Assembly (NCBI GenBank): GCA_963714455.1
Contig: CAVQON010000020.1
Span: 434,001-498,000, forward strand
Origin: CAVQGZ01 sp963714455
GTDB lineage: Bacteria > Actinomycetota > Actinomycetes > Jiangellales > Jiangellaceae
Length of the DNA: 64,000 nt
Reading direction: 5' to 3'
A model generated the notes under the pieces. The model had not been told where the DNA came from, made no database searches, and worked only from the letters and a program-made list of their open reading frames with translations. Both the position numbers and the translations under genes were made by a program. Position 1 is the stretch's first letter. Each line of letters opens with the position of its first letter. Shown here piece after piece: positions 45,986 to 54,677 of the stretch.

Positions 45986-47071
45986 TCAGGTCTGCCGAGC
46001 GGTGGCAGCGGTGATCAGCTGGGTGAGCACGCCGCGCGCCGGTTCGGCGACAGACGAATTATCGAGTGCGTCGGCGGCCTCGGCCACCAGAGACTCCACG
46101 AGACGCTCCACCTCGTCCAGCGCGCCGGTGTCGACGATCACCTCGCGCAGCGCCTCGACCGAGCCCGCGTCGAGGCGCGGGTCACCGAGGTGGCGGCGCA
46201 TCAGCGCCTGCTGCGTCGAGCTCGCCTTCTGCATCGCGAAGGCGACGAGGACGGTGCGCTTGCCCTCCCGCAGGTCGTCCCCGGCAGGCTTGCCGGTCTG
46301 CTCGGGGTCGCCGAAGACGCCGAGCACGTCGTCGCGCAGCTGGAACGCCTCGCCCAACGGCAGGCCGAAAGCCGAGTACGAGGCCAACAGCTGCGCCGAG
46401 GCGCCGGCAAGTGCGCCGCCCAGCAGCAAGGGGTGCTCGATCGTGTACTTCGCGCTCTTGTAGCGGATCACCTGGCGTGCCCGGTCCGCGGCGTCTGCGG
46501 GCGAGCCCGGCCGCGCCTGCTCCAGCATGTCGAGGTACTGCCCGCCCATCAGCTCGGTGCGCATCTGGTCGAACACGGGACGTCCCCGTGCCAGCGCGGC
46601 GTCGTCGAGGCCCGACCCGCTCAGCAGCTCGTCGCTCCACGACAGGCACAGGTCGCCGAGCAGGATGGCCGCAGCCTGCCCGAAGCGCTCGGGCTCCCCG
46701 CGCCACGACTCGCCACGGTGCAGATCGGCGAAACGCCGGTGGATCGCCGGCATGCCGCGGCGTGTGTCGGAGTCGTCCATCACGTCGTCGTGGATCAGCG
46801 CGGCTGCCTGGAACAGCTCCAGGGCGCTGGCGGCGCGCACGATGGCCGCACCGTCGGGGCCGTCAGCCGGGCCGCCGGCCCCTCGCCACCCCCAGTAGCA
46901 GAACGCCGGGCGCAGCCGCTTGCCACCGCGGTTGAGGTCGCCGGCGGCCTCCACGAGCGGGTCGAGGTCGGGGCTGACGGCGTGCAGCACGTCGGCCTGG
47001 TGAGCCAAGACGTCGTCCAGCACGGCCTGGACCCTGATGCGCAGGTCCTCGACGTCGAACGCACCGGTCAT
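45986..47071 (-). CDS. crtE: geranylgeranyl-type polyprenyl diphosphate synthase
   Basis: Prenyl transferase that supplies the C20 precursor. The 361-residue protein has GGKRLRPAFCYW, the first Asp-rich motif LIHDDVMDDSDTRRG and the second FQLRDDVLGVFGDPEQTGKPAGDDLREGK. It is related to mycobacterial IdsA2 (Rv2173), which shares its position beside metF. TAGCCT lies 6 nt before ATG 47071, so the message is probably leaderless and includes crtI downstream. Product length cannot be fixed from sequence. Confidence 0.9.
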   Translation of the reverse strand: MTGAFDVEDLRIRVQAVLDDVLAHQADVLHAVSPDLDPLVEAAGDLNRGGKRLRPAFCYWGWRGAGGPADGPDGAAIVRAASALELFQAAALIHDDVMDDSDTRRGMPAIHRRFADLHRGESWRGEPERFGQAAAILLGDLCLSWSDELLSGSGLDDAALARGRPVFDQMRTELMGGQYLDMLEQARPGSPADAADRARQVIRYKSAKYTIEHPLLLGGALAGASAQLLASYSAFGLPLGEAFQLRDDVLGVFGDPEQTGKPAGDDLREGKRTVLVAFAMQKASSTQQALMRRHLGDPRLDAGSVEALREVIVDTGALDEVERLVESLVAEAADALDNSSVAEPARGVLTQLITAATARQT

Positions 47072-47134
47072 GGCACGAGGCTAGGCGAGGGCGTCGGGTA
47101 CGTCCTGACGCAGGTGTCGGCCTACCCTCGTGCC
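47072..47134. promoter_or_regulatory. divergent leaderless promoters of crtE and metF
   Basis: A 63-bp gap between two divergent starts. On the minus strand TAGCCT, spacer CGTGCC, ATG; on the plus strand TACCCT (47123-47128), spacer CGTGCC, GTG. The two ends mirror each other: GGCACGAGG at 47072-47080 is the complement of CCTCGTGCC at 47126-47134. No Shine-Dalgarno is present on either side. Confidence 0.5.
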
Positions 47135-48040
47135 GTGCCGTCCCGCCAGCTCGACCACCGTGCCCGACCGACGCGCGTCGCGCTGGGCGAGCTGCTGGCC
47201 CGACCCGGGGTGACGTACTCGTTCGAGTTCTTCCCACCCAAGACCGATGCCGGCGAGCATGCCCTGTGGCAGGCCGTGCGCGAGCTGGAACCGATCGGTC
47301 CGGGCTTCGTGTCGGTCACCTACGGCGCCGGTGGGTCGACGCGCGACCGCACGGTGCGGGTCACCCGGCGCATCGCGGAAGAGACCACGCTCACCCCGAT
47401 GGCTCACCTGACCTGCGTGGGCGCGAGCCGTGGCGAGGTCGCGGCCGTGCTGGGCCAGTACGCCGACGCCGGCATCCGCAACGTCCTCGCGCTTCGCGGC
47501 GACCCGCCGGCCGGCCCGCAGGCCGCGTTCGAGCCCCACCCGGACGGGCTGCGCTACGCCAGCGAGCTCGTCGAGCTCGTGCGATCCCTGGGCAGCTTCG
47601 AGGTGGGCGTGGCCGCGTTTCCCGAGGGCCACCCGGAGTCGCGCGACCTCGACCACGACGCGGACGTCCTCGTCGCGAAGGCAGACGCCGGCGCAGCGTT
47701 CGCGATCACGCAGTTCTTCTTCCAGACCGACGACTACCTGCGCCTCGTCGAGCGGGTGCGCAGGCGCGGGTGCGACCTGCCGATCGTGCCCGGCATCATG
47801 CCGGTGACGAACGTCGGTCAGATCGAGCGGTTCGCCGCACTGTCGGGCGCAGCGTTCCCGGCTGCGCTGGCCGCCCGGCTGCACGCCGTCGCCGACGACC
47901 CGGCGGCGGTGCGTGCGATCGGCGTCGAGGTCGCCACCGAGATGGCGTCGCGGCTGATCGCCGAAGGTGCGCCGGGCCTGCACTTCTACACACTCAACCG
48001 GTCCACCGCGACGCGTGAGGTGCACGCCGCGTTGACCTGA
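47135..48040 (+). CDS. metF: methylenetetrahydrofolate reductase
   Basis: Reduces 5,10-methylene-THF to 5-methyl-THF for methionine synthesis. The 301-residue protein has YSFEFFPPKTDAGEHALW, FVSVTYGAGGST, HLTCVGASRGEV, VLALRGDPP, FAITQFFFQTDDYLRLVERV and GLHFYTLNRS, all standard for the MTHFR barrel. GTG 47135 begins the conserved region. It corresponds in position to mycobacterial Rv2172c. A SIMPL-domain gene follows after 11 nt. Confidence 0.94.
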   Translation: MPSRQLDHRARPTRVALGELLARPGVTYSFEFFPPKTDAGEHALWQAVRELEPIGPGFVSVTYGAGGSTRDRTVRVTRRIAEETTLTPMAHLTCVGASRGEVAAVLGQYADAGIRNVLALRGDPPAGPQAAFEPHPDGLRYASELVELVRSLGSFEVGVAAFPEGHPESRDLDHDADVLVAKADAGAAFAITQFFFQTDDYLRLVERVRRRGCDLPIVPGIMPVTNVGQIERFAALSGAAFPAALAARLHAVADDPAAVRAIGVEVATEMASRLIAEGAPGLHFYTLNRSTATREVHAALT

Positions 48041-48051
48041 GGAGGTCGCTG

Positions 48052-48672
48052 ATGTCCAAGCGCGAGACGGTCACCGTCGTCGGGTCCGGTGCCGTCGCGG
48101 CGACACCGGACGTGCTGCGCCTGAAGCTGGGAGTCGAGTGCCGCGGCTCGACCGTGGACGCCGCGCTGTCCGAGGCCAACACGGCCATGTCGGCGGTGCA
48201 GCGCGCCCTGCTGAGCGCCGGCGTGCCGCAGGTCGACCTGCGGACCAGCGGGCTGAGCATCCGCACCGAGTACGACCATCAGGGTCGACGGGTGGCCGGG
48301 TTCGTGGTGAGCCAGGGGCTGGAGGTGGTCGTGCGTGACCTGTCCGCCGCAGGGGTGCTGATCAGCGCGGCGGCTGCGGCCGGGGGCGACAGCACCCGAG
48401 TCAACGGTTTGAGCCTGGACGTCGAGGACGACTCCGCGCTGCTCGCCGAGGCCCGGACGCGTGCGGTCGCTGACGCCCGGCTGCGGGCGCAGACGTATGC
48501 GGCGGCCGCCGGACGCTCCGTCGGCCGCGTCGTGCGCATCAGCGAGGGCTCGGCGGCCGAGCCGGTGCCGGTGCGGGCACGAATGATGGCCGCGGAGTCC
48601 GGGGGAGTGCCGGTGCAGGCCGGCAGCCACGAGGTCAGTGTCACCGTGACCGTCGAGTGGGCTCTGGAGTAG
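48052..48672 (+). CDS. SIMPL (DUF541) domain protein
   Basis: A 206-residue protein of the SIMPL/DUF541 family: VTVVGSGAVAATPDVLRLKLGVECRGST, then LRTSGLSIRTEYDHQGRRVAGFVVSQGLEVVVRDL, and AVADARLRAQTYAAAAGRSVGRVVRISEG with the closing VSVTVTVEWAL. No signal peptide is visible, so it may be cytoplasmic, unlike many family members. GAGGAGG sits 7 nt before the ATG. Function is unknown; probably cotranscribed with metF. Confidence 0.85.
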   Translation: MSKRETVTVVGSGAVAATPDVLRLKLGVECRGSTVDAALSEANTAMSAVQRALLSAGVPQVDLRTSGLSIRTEYDHQGRRVAGFVVSQGLEVVVRDLSAAGVLISAAAAAGGDSTRVNGLSLDVEDDSALLAEARTRAVADARLRAQTYAAAAGRSVGRVVRISEGSAAEPVPVRARMMAAESGGVPVQAGSHEVSVTVTVEWALE

Positions 48673-48674
48673 CC

Positions 48675-49358
48675 GTGGTGCTTGACCGCGCGCAGTACTT
48701 CGACCGGTGGGCGCAGCTGCACGGCGGGTACGACCCCCGCTCGTCCCGCCTCACCGGCGCGTGGCTCACGGTCGCCTACACGCTGGCACGCCCGCTGGCC
48801 GCGGCGAGGATCTCGCCGGACCTGGTGACGCTGGTCGGGGCCGCCGTCTCGATGCTGGCTGTCTACCTCGCCTCGCTGGGTGGTCGGTGGGTGATCGGTG
48901 CCGCTGTCGTCGTGGCGCTCAGCGGCGTCGTCGACAACCTCGACGGTGCGGTGGCGGTGATGACCGGGCGGACGAGCCGGTGGGGGTTCGTGCTCGACTC
49001 GGTCGTCGACCGCGTCAGCGACGGGTTGTACCTGGTGGCGCTGTGGGTCGTCGGAGCCCCCGCGTGGCTGTGCGTGCTTGCCGGCGCCCTCATGGGGCTG
49101 CAGGAGTACTCCCGGGCGCGGGCCGGCAACGCGGGCATGAGCGAGATCGGTGTGGTCACCGTCTGGGAGCGTCCGACGCGAGTGATCACGACAGCGATGT
49201 TCCTGCTCGGCGCCGGAATCTATGTCGCGTCGGCGCCCGGCTGGGTGAGCGTCGGGGCTGCGGTCTGGGCGGTGCTCGGCGTCGTGGGGCTGGCGCAGCT
49301 GCTGGTGGTCGTGCGTCGCCGGCTCGGCCCGACCGCAAACCCGTCGCCCGAGCCCTGA
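48675..49358 (+). CDS. CDP-alcohol phosphatidyltransferase family membrane enzyme
   Basis: Integral membrane enzyme of phospholipid or polyol-phosphate synthesis. The 227-residue protein has six hydrophobic segments and a CDP-alcohol motif: DNLDGAVAV followed eight residues later by GFVLDSVVD, so the Asp residues are conserved but the usual AR after DG-x-x is AV. It may use an unusual substrate or be a non-standard family member. GTG 48675 has GGAG 5 nt upstream. Substrate (inositol, glycerol or other) cannot be decided. Confidence 0.75.
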   Translation: MVLDRAQYFDRWAQLHGGYDPRSSRLTGAWLTVAYTLARPLAAARISPDLVTLVGAAVSMLAVYLASLGGRWVIGAAVVVALSGVVDNLDGAVAVMTGRTSRWGFVLDSVVDRVSDGLYLVALWVVGAPAWLCVLAGALMGLQEYSRARAGNAGMSEIGVVTVWERPTRVITTAMFLLGAGIYVASAPGWVSVGAAVWAVLGVVGLAQLLVVVRRRLGPTANPSPEP

Positions 49359-49367
49359 GGCGTCGAC

Positions 49368-49380
49368 GACACTGCACGCC
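49368..49380 (+). promoter_or_regulatory. leaderless -10 box of the MFS gene
   Basis: GACACT (49368-49373) and a 7-nt spacer before ATG 49381, with no ribosome-binding site. Confidence 0.35.
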
Positions 49381-50673
49381 ATGTCCCGCTTCAGCGGTCT
49401 GCGCGACCTGCCTGCCGAGGCGCGCGTGCTGCTGGTCGGGGTAGCGGTCAACGCACTCGGCCTCGGCCTCGTCCTGCCCCTGCTGGTCGTCTACCTCTAC
49501 GACGTCCGCGGCTTCGCGCTCGACACCGTCGGACTGCTCGCGGCCACTCCACCGGTGGTGGCCATGGTGCTGCTCGGGCCGATCGGCATCGGCATCGACC
49601 GGCTCGGCCCACGGCGGGTGCAGATCCTTGCGCTGGTCAGCTCGTCGCTGGGTGCTACGGGGCTGTCGTTCGCCACGACCGTCCCCGAGGCGGTCGTCTC
49701 GATGGCCATGCTCGGTGTGGGTCAGGCGGCCTTCTGGCCGGCCAGCCAGGCGCTGGTCGCCGAAGTCGTGCCCTCACCCGTTCGGCCCAAGTACTTCGGG
49801 GTGTCGTTCGCGCTGCTCAACCTGGGTATCGGCATCGGTGGAGTGGCGGCCGCGTTCGTTGCCGTCATCGAGCGGCCGGCGACCTTCGAGTGGCTCTACC
49901 GCCTCGACGCGCTCAGCTTTCTCGTGCCGCTCGCCCTGCTGCTCGGCCCGCTGCGCCATGTCGGCAACCGCGGCCGTACCCGTGTGGTGACCCCCGGGAG
50001 GTACCGCGACGTCGTGTCCGACGCCGTCTTCCGGCGCTTCTTGCTGGTGGTGTTCGCGTCGGCGTTCGTCGGGTACGGCGTGATCGAGGCGGGCTGGGCC
50101 GGGTACGCGCGGGTGGTGGCGGAGGCGTCCACGCGCACGATCGGGCTGGCCTTCGCTGCCAACACGGCCATGATCGTCCTTCTCCAGCTGGCGGCACTCC
50201 GCTTCATCGACGGTCGCCGCCGCACGTCCATGCTCGCGTTGATGGCCGGGGTATGGGCCCTCGCCTGGCTCATGCTGGGCGCTGCCGGGCTGGTGCCGGG
50301 GACCGCGATCGCCACGATGCTGCTGGTCGGGTCGTTGGCGGTGTTCGGGGCCGGCGAGACGTTGCTCTCACCGATCGTCCCGGCGATCACGAACGATCTC
50401 GCGAGCGACGAGCTGCGCGGGCGGTACAACGCCGTGTCGGCGTTCGCCTTCCAGGTGGCGGCAGTGTCGGCGCCGATCATCGCCGGCGTGCTGCTCGACC
50501 GGGGCTGGGCGGGGGTGTTCATCGGTGTCACGGTCGGCGGCTGTGCCCTGCTGGCCTTCGTCGCGCTCAGGCTCGCTCGGTACCTGCCGCCGTCGGCGAA
50601 CGGTCTGGTGGGCGGCTCAGGCGTCGCCGACGAGGTCGCTCACGATCTCGGCACTCAGGCCGACCAGCGGTAG
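49381..50673 (+). CDS. MFS transporter
   Basis: A 430-residue major facilitator with twelve hydrophobic segments: GVAVNALGLGLVLPLLVVYLYDV at the start, GIDRLGPRRVQ (MFS loop 2-3 motif), GVGQAAFWPASQALVAEV, and a second half starting near FRRFLLVVFASAFVG. Substrate is unknown; drug or metabolite export fits the family. Its 3' end overlaps the convergent crtD-like gene by 57 bp. Confidence 0.88.
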   Translation: MSRFSGLRDLPAEARVLLVGVAVNALGLGLVLPLLVVYLYDVRGFALDTVGLLAATPPVVAMVLLGPIGIGIDRLGPRRVQILALVSSSLGATGLSFATTVPEAVVSMAMLGVGQAAFWPASQALVAEVVPSPVRPKYFGVSFALLNLGIGIGGVAAAFVAVIERPATFEWLYRLDALSFLVPLALLLGPLRHVGNRGRTRVVTPGRYRDVVSDAVFRRFLLVVFASAFVGYGVIEAGWAGYARVVAEASTRTIGLAFAANTAMIVLLQLAALRFIDGRRRTSMLALMAGVWALAWLMLGAAGLVPGTAIATMLLVGSLAVFGAGETLLSPIVPAITNDLASDELRGRYNAVSAFAFQVAAVSAPIIAGVLLDRGWAGVFIGVTVGGCALLAFVALRLARYLPPSANGLVGGSGVADEVAHDLGTQADQR

Positions 50674-52146
50674 GCCGCCGCCCGGGTGCGACGACCCACC
50701 CACCAGGTACAGCCCAGGGATCGGCGACTGGTTCGCCGGACGCAGGAACGCCGCACGCTGGCTGTTGGACGACGTCCCGTAGATGGCCCCCCCGGGCGCA
50801 CCGGTCTCGCGCGCCAGGTCGTCCGGGGTGCGTACGACCCGCCACAGCAGCCGGTCGCGCACGTCGAGACCACGCTGCGCCATGACGGCGAGGACGTGGT
50901 CGGCGTAGGTGTCGGCGACGCCGGGGGCGGTCCAGTCGATCGTGCCCGGCTGGTCGTCGGGGCCGCCCAGGTCGCGTTGACGGGGGGCGTTGACCAGCAC
51001 GAACCACGACTCGTGCCCGTCCGGTCGCATCTGCGGGTCGTCGGGGTTGCAGATGTACACAGCCGGGTCGGGTGCCGGACGGGCCTCGCGACGCGCGGTG
51101 CCGAAGACGGAGTCGAACTCGTCGTCGTAGTCGGCCGGGAACAGCACCGTGTGGTGCTCCATGCCGGGGGTTCGTCCGCGCACGGCGAGCAGCAGCACGA
51201 ATCCGGAGAACGACAGCCCGGCCTTGCTGATCGAGCGCATCACCGACGACGCGGCGCGCTCGACTGCCCGGTCACCGTGCAGCAGCCGGCCGTACAGCGT
51301 GCTGGCGTCGCAGTTGGCGATCACGACATCGGCCCCGATGGTCTCGCCGTCGGCGAGGCGAACCCCCGCGGCGCGTCCGTCCTGCACGAGCACCTGCGTG
51401 ACCCGAGCGTTCGTGCGCACGGTGGCGCCACGGAACTCCACTCGCCGAGCAAGCGCCTCGCCGAGGTTGCGCAGCCCGCCCGGCACGTGCCAGGCGCCGA
51501 AGGTCTGCTCGACGTAGGGGATGGTGGACAGGACGCCGGGGGCCGTGCGCGGGTCTGATCCCGAGTAGGTGGCGTAGCGGTCGAGCATCTGGCGCAGCCG
51601 TGCGTCGCGCAGGTAGTGCTTGCCCATGCCGCGCAGGCTCTGCCACGGGGCGACGATGCGGACGTGGTCGACGTTGCGGGCCAGGCGGGCCAGGGTGCGC
51701 GGCCCCTCCAGCGGGGACTCCAGGAACGGCCCGCGGGTGACGTCCCAGATCTGTCCGGCGCGCTCGAGCAGGGCGAACCACTGGGCGCCGGCGTCGTCGC
51801 CGAACGCGTCGTCCAAGGCGCGTCTGGCCCCGGCCCGGGAGGCGTTCGGGAGCCGAACCTCGCTGCTGTCGGCGAAGCGGTAGTGGAACGCCGGATCGAC
51901 CGGCAACAGGTCGAGCTCGCGTTCGAGCGGTCGTCCGCTCTTGCGGAACGTGTCACGGTAGACGGCCGGGATCGTGAGCAGCGAGGGGCCGGTGTCGAAC
52001 ACGAACCCGTCGCGGGAGTACCGGCCGAGCTTGCCTCCGATGGTGGAGGACGCCTCGAGCACGGTCACGTCATGCTTGCGCTTGGCGAGCCGGGCCGAGA
52101 CTGCGAGCCCGGCCATGCCCGCACCGATCACCGCAACTCGAGCCAT
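50617..52146 (-). CDS. CrtD/CrtI-family carotenoid desaturase
   Basis: A 509-residue FAD-dependent phytoene-dehydrogenase-family protein: VAVIGAGMAGLAVSARLAK for FAD, FVFDTGPSLLTIPAVYRD, AWHVPGGLRNLGEAL and the C-terminal GLYLVGGSSHPGGGLPLVGLSAEIV. It is distinct from CrtI at 44463-45955 and sits in the CruF/glycosyltransferase operon, so 3',4'-desaturation of a carotenoid end (CrtD role) is the best inference. It follows the glycosyltransferase by 13 nt. CrtN/CrtO-type roles remain possible. Confidence 0.8.
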   Translation of the reverse strand: MARVAVIGAGMAGLAVSARLAKRKHDVTVLEASSTIGGKLGRYSRDGFVFDTGPSLLTIPAVYRDTFRKSGRPLERELDLLPVDPAFHYRFADSSEVRLPNASRAGARRALDDAFGDDAGAQWFALLERAGQIWDVTRGPFLESPLEGPRTLARLARNVDHVRIVAPWQSLRGMGKHYLRDARLRQMLDRYATYSGSDPRTAPGVLSTIPYVEQTFGAWHVPGGLRNLGEALARRVEFRGATVRTNARVTQVLVQDGRAAGVRLADGETIGADVVIANCDASTLYGRLLHGDRAVERAASSVMRSISKAGLSFSGFVLLLAVRGRTPGMEHHTVLFPADYDDEFDSVFGTARREARPAPDPAVYICNPDDPQMRPDGHESWFVLVNAPRQRDLGGPDDQPGTIDWTAPGVADTYADHVLAVMAQRGLDVRDRLLWRVVRTPDDLARETGAPGGAIYGTSSNSQRAAFLRPANQSPIPGLYLVGGSSHPGGGLPLVGLSAEIVSDLVGDA

Positions 52147-52159
52147 GGTTCGTGCGAGC

Positions 52160-53305
52160 CTACGTCTGCGGTGTCAACCCACGAGCGACCGGTCGGCCCT
52201 TCCAGGTGAGCGTGCCGTGTCGGTGCGCTCGCCACGAGCGGCCGACGAGGTAGCCGAACGTGGCGACGGAGGCAGGATGGGCGAGGACGTCGGGCAGCAC
52301 CGGCTGACCGGTGGTGCGCGCGACGAGCATGCGGCCGAGCACTCCCGCGCCGTAGCCCACCAGGCCGAGGCGTGAGCCGACCAGCGCTGCGGCAGCCGGG
52401 GCGACGTAGGCCAGGCTGAGGGTGGCGACCACCGCTGCGGCTCCCGTCGGGCTGCCGAACGCCGTCCAGAGCGACTTGGTGTAGCCCTCGACGAGCTCGT
52501 CCCACGAGTCGTACATCGTGCAGGTAGCCAGGTGAGAGCCGTCGACGGCCACTCCTCGTCCGCCGCTTCGCTTGACGGCGCGCATCAGGCCCACGTCGTC
52601 GAGCACGTCGTCGGCGACCGCGGCGTGACCGCCGGCACGGTGGTAGGCGTCGTGGTCGACCACGAAGAACTGCCCCGTGGCGGCGACCAGGGTCGGACGC
52701 GGGGACCGCTCGGCCGCGCCCAGCGGAAGGGTTGTCAGCCATGACCACTCGACCAGTGGCTGCACCAGGCGGGGACCGAGGCCGTGCGCCACTTGCCGGG
52801 GGTAAGGGGACAGCGCGTCAAGGCGGGTCTGGCGCAGCAGGGCGACGGCGGATGCGACGGCCTGCGGCGCCACGGTGACGTCGGCGTCGACGAAGCACAA
52901 CGTCGAGCCGGTAGCAGCAGCCGCGAGCTGGTGGCACGCGTGCGGCTTGCCGAGCCAGCCGGCGGGCAGGTCGGTCCCGGTCAGGACACGCAGACGGGGA
53001 TCGCCGTGGGCGGTCTGGTGGACGAGTGCCGCCGTCCCGTCGGTGGAGCCGTCGTCGAGCACGAGGATCTCGAGGTCGAGCAGTCGCTCCTGGGCCAGGA
53101 GCGACGTGATGGTCGGCGTGATGCGATGGGCCTCGTTGCGAGCGGGGACGAGCACGCTGACCCGCTCGGCGACGACGGGCGGGTGGAGGGGCAGCCGTCG
53201 CAGGCGGCGCAGGTTGACCGCCGTGTGGGCGGTCAGCGCGAGGGCCCCGATGGTGCCGACAGCGCCGAGCCCGCGCACGGCGGCGGCGAGGCGAAGGCGG
53301 CTCAC
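52160..53305 (-). CDS. family 2 glycosyltransferase, CruC-like
   Basis: A 381-residue membrane-bound GT-A enzyme: RVSVLVPARNEAHRITPTITSLL, nucleotide-binding ILVLDDGSTDGT, FVDADVTVAP (DxD), GQFFVVDHDAYHRAGGH and the acceptor-site DVLDDVGLMRAVKRSGGR, then C-terminal TM helices. It resembles CruC-type carotenoid glycosyltransferases that attach a sugar to a 1'-hydroxylated end. GTG 53305 overlaps the CruF stop (GTGA). The sugar and acceptor are inferred. Confidence 0.85.
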   Translation of the reverse strand: MSRLRLAAAVRGLGAVGTIGALALTAHTAVNLRRLRRLPLHPPVVAERVSVLVPARNEAHRITPTITSLLAQERLLDLEILVLDDGSTDGTAALVHQTAHGDPRLRVLTGTDLPAGWLGKPHACHQLAAAATGSTLCFVDADVTVAPQAVASAVALLRQTRLDALSPYPRQVAHGLGPRLVQPLVEWSWLTTLPLGAAERSPRPTLVAATGQFFVVDHDAYHRAGGHAAVADDVLDDVGLMRAVKRSGGRGVAVDGSHLATCTMYDSWDELVEGYTKSLWTAFGSPTGAAAVVATLSLAYVAPAAAALVGSRLGLVGYGAGVLGRMLVARTTGQPVLPDVLAHPASVATFGYLVGRSWRAHRHGTLTWKGRPVARGLTPQT

Positions 53306-54162
53306 CGTGTCGCGGATCTGTCCCGCAGCAGCAGCCTGATGTAGGGGATCATCGTCAGGCCCATGAGCAGCCCACCCCATGCCGCGACGGCGGGTCGACC
53401 GAAGAACACCAGGTTGGCGAGCACCTGGGAGAGGTAGGTCCAGACCAGCACCGCCGCCGGAACCAGGTCGTGCGGGAGTCGTCCTGGGCGGACGGGTGCC
53501 CGTCGGCGGCCGAGCGCTCGGTCGATCGCCGTCATCGCGAGCATCATGACGACGGCCGCGAACACCCAGCCGGCGTAGTTCGTCAGTGGGATGCCGGGGA
53601 CGCCGGGAAGGCCCGGATCGGGGAAGTCCCACGTCCAGTGCCCGGCCTGCACCATCTGCGGGTCGAGGAAGAGGTCCCAGGTGGCAAGCGTCCAGGCGCC
53701 CAGGGCCCAGCCCCAGCGCGGCCCGGCCAACGCCTGGCCGGCCACGAACGCGGGGTAGCCGAGCATGATCCAGGCCATCGGCACCAGTACCGGGACGTCG
53801 AGCACCTCGAGGCCGAGGGTGCCGGTGTAGGAGTAGGTGCCGAACGGAAACCCGGTCGCCGTCCCGACGGCCTCGACCGTCAGCCCCAGTCCGCCGAAGG
53901 TCGCCGCCATCGCCGCCCCCCATGCCCAGCCGCGCACCGTGACCGCGTGCACGACAGCCGCAGCGGCCAGCAGCGTCACCGAGCCGACGGTGGCCAGGCG
54001 CAGGGGCTCGCCCGACAGCAGCGGGTAGGCCACCTGCAGCAGCACCCCGCCGACAGCCAGGCCGATCGCCAGACGACCGGCCAGGGTCTGCGTCGCCGAC
54101 GCCGGGGCGACGTCGCCCGGGGCGGCGGACGTGGTGGCGTCGGGGGACGACCTGGTGGCCAT
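53302..54162 (-). CDS. cruF: CruF-like carotenoid 1',2'-hydratase (DUF422)
   Basis: A 286-residue membrane protein of the bisanhydrobacterioruberin-hydratase/CruF family, which adds water to the psi-end of a carotenoid. It has eight or so TM helices, GLTVEAVGTATGFPFGTYSYTGTLG (family core), LDVPVLVPMAWIMLGYPAF, ATWDLFLDPQMVQAGHWTWDFPDPGLPGVPGIPLTNYAGW. ATG 54162 is used; a TAGAGT 5 nt upstream may be a leaderless -10 box. It heads the operon cruF, glycosyltransferase, desaturase. Confidence 0.85.
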   Translation of the reverse strand: MATRSSPDATTSAAPGDVAPASATQTLAGRLAIGLAVGGVLLQVAYPLLSGEPLRLATVGSVTLLAAAAVVHAVTVRGWAWGAAMAATFGGLGLTVEAVGTATGFPFGTYSYTGTLGLEVLDVPVLVPMAWIMLGYPAFVAGQALAGPRWGWALGAWTLATWDLFLDPQMVQAGHWTWDFPDPGLPGVPGIPLTNYAGWVFAAVVMMLAMTAIDRALGRRRAPVRPGRLPHDLVPAAVLVWTYLSQVLANLVFFGRPAVAAWGGLLMGLTMIPYIRLLLRDRSATR

Positions 54163-54200
54163 GGACGACAACTCTAGAGACGACCTGCGACAGACGCCGG

Positions 54201-54677
54201 TCAGCGCTCGATCGCCAGGGGTTGTCCGCCGGTGAGCGCGACGAGCTCGTCGAACGTGGTGGGGAACACCGTGTGTGGGTGCCCGGCTGCAGCCCAGACC
54301 TGGTCGTGCTGGGCGAGCCACTCGTCCACGAGGGTGCGCAGCGGTGCGGGATGGCCCACCGGCGCGACTCCGCCGATCGGCTGGCCGGTATGGGTGCGGA
54401 CGAGCTCTGGCGTGGCTCGGCGCACCGCTGCGACGCCGAGGTGCCCGGCCAGGGCCGTGGTGTCGACCCGGTGGGCGCCGCTGGTGAGAACCAGCACCGG
54501 GACGCCGTCGGCGTCGAAGACCAGGCTGTTGGCGATCGCCCCGACCACGCAGCCGAGCTGCTCGGCGGCGGCAGCAGCGGTGGGAGCGGCCGCGGGCAGG
54601 ACGACGACCTCGCCGGTGAGGCCGGCGTCTCGCAGCGCCGCGGTCACGGTGCGGACGTTGGGGTGGTCGTGCGGCAC
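54201..54677 (-). CDS. YbaK/EbsC-type (ProX-like) aminoacyl-tRNA deacylase domain protein
   Basis: A 158-residue YbaK-domain protein, the fold that edits mischarged tRNA. It has VVVLPAAAPTAAAAAEQLGCVVGAIANSLVFDADGVPVLVLTSGAHRVD, followed by RRATPELVRTHTGQPIGGVAPVGHP, the conserved substrate-site sequence, and a short C-terminal end. GTG 54677 starts at the first conserved residue; TACGCT lies 6 nt before it. Confidence 0.88.
   Translation of the reverse strand: MPHDHPNVRTVTAALRDAGLTGEVVVLPAAAPTAAAAAEQLGCVVGAIANSLVFDADGVPVLVLTSGAHRVDTTALAGHLGVAAVRRATPELVRTHTGQPIGGVAPVGHPAPLRTLVDEWLAQHDQVWAAAGHPHTVFPTTFDELVALTGGQPLAIER

Noticed and set aside
44975..47134. A long open frame running into metF from the left
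   Set aside because: It is antisense to crtI and crtE, which have clear motifs; only the part from 47135 matches a protein family.
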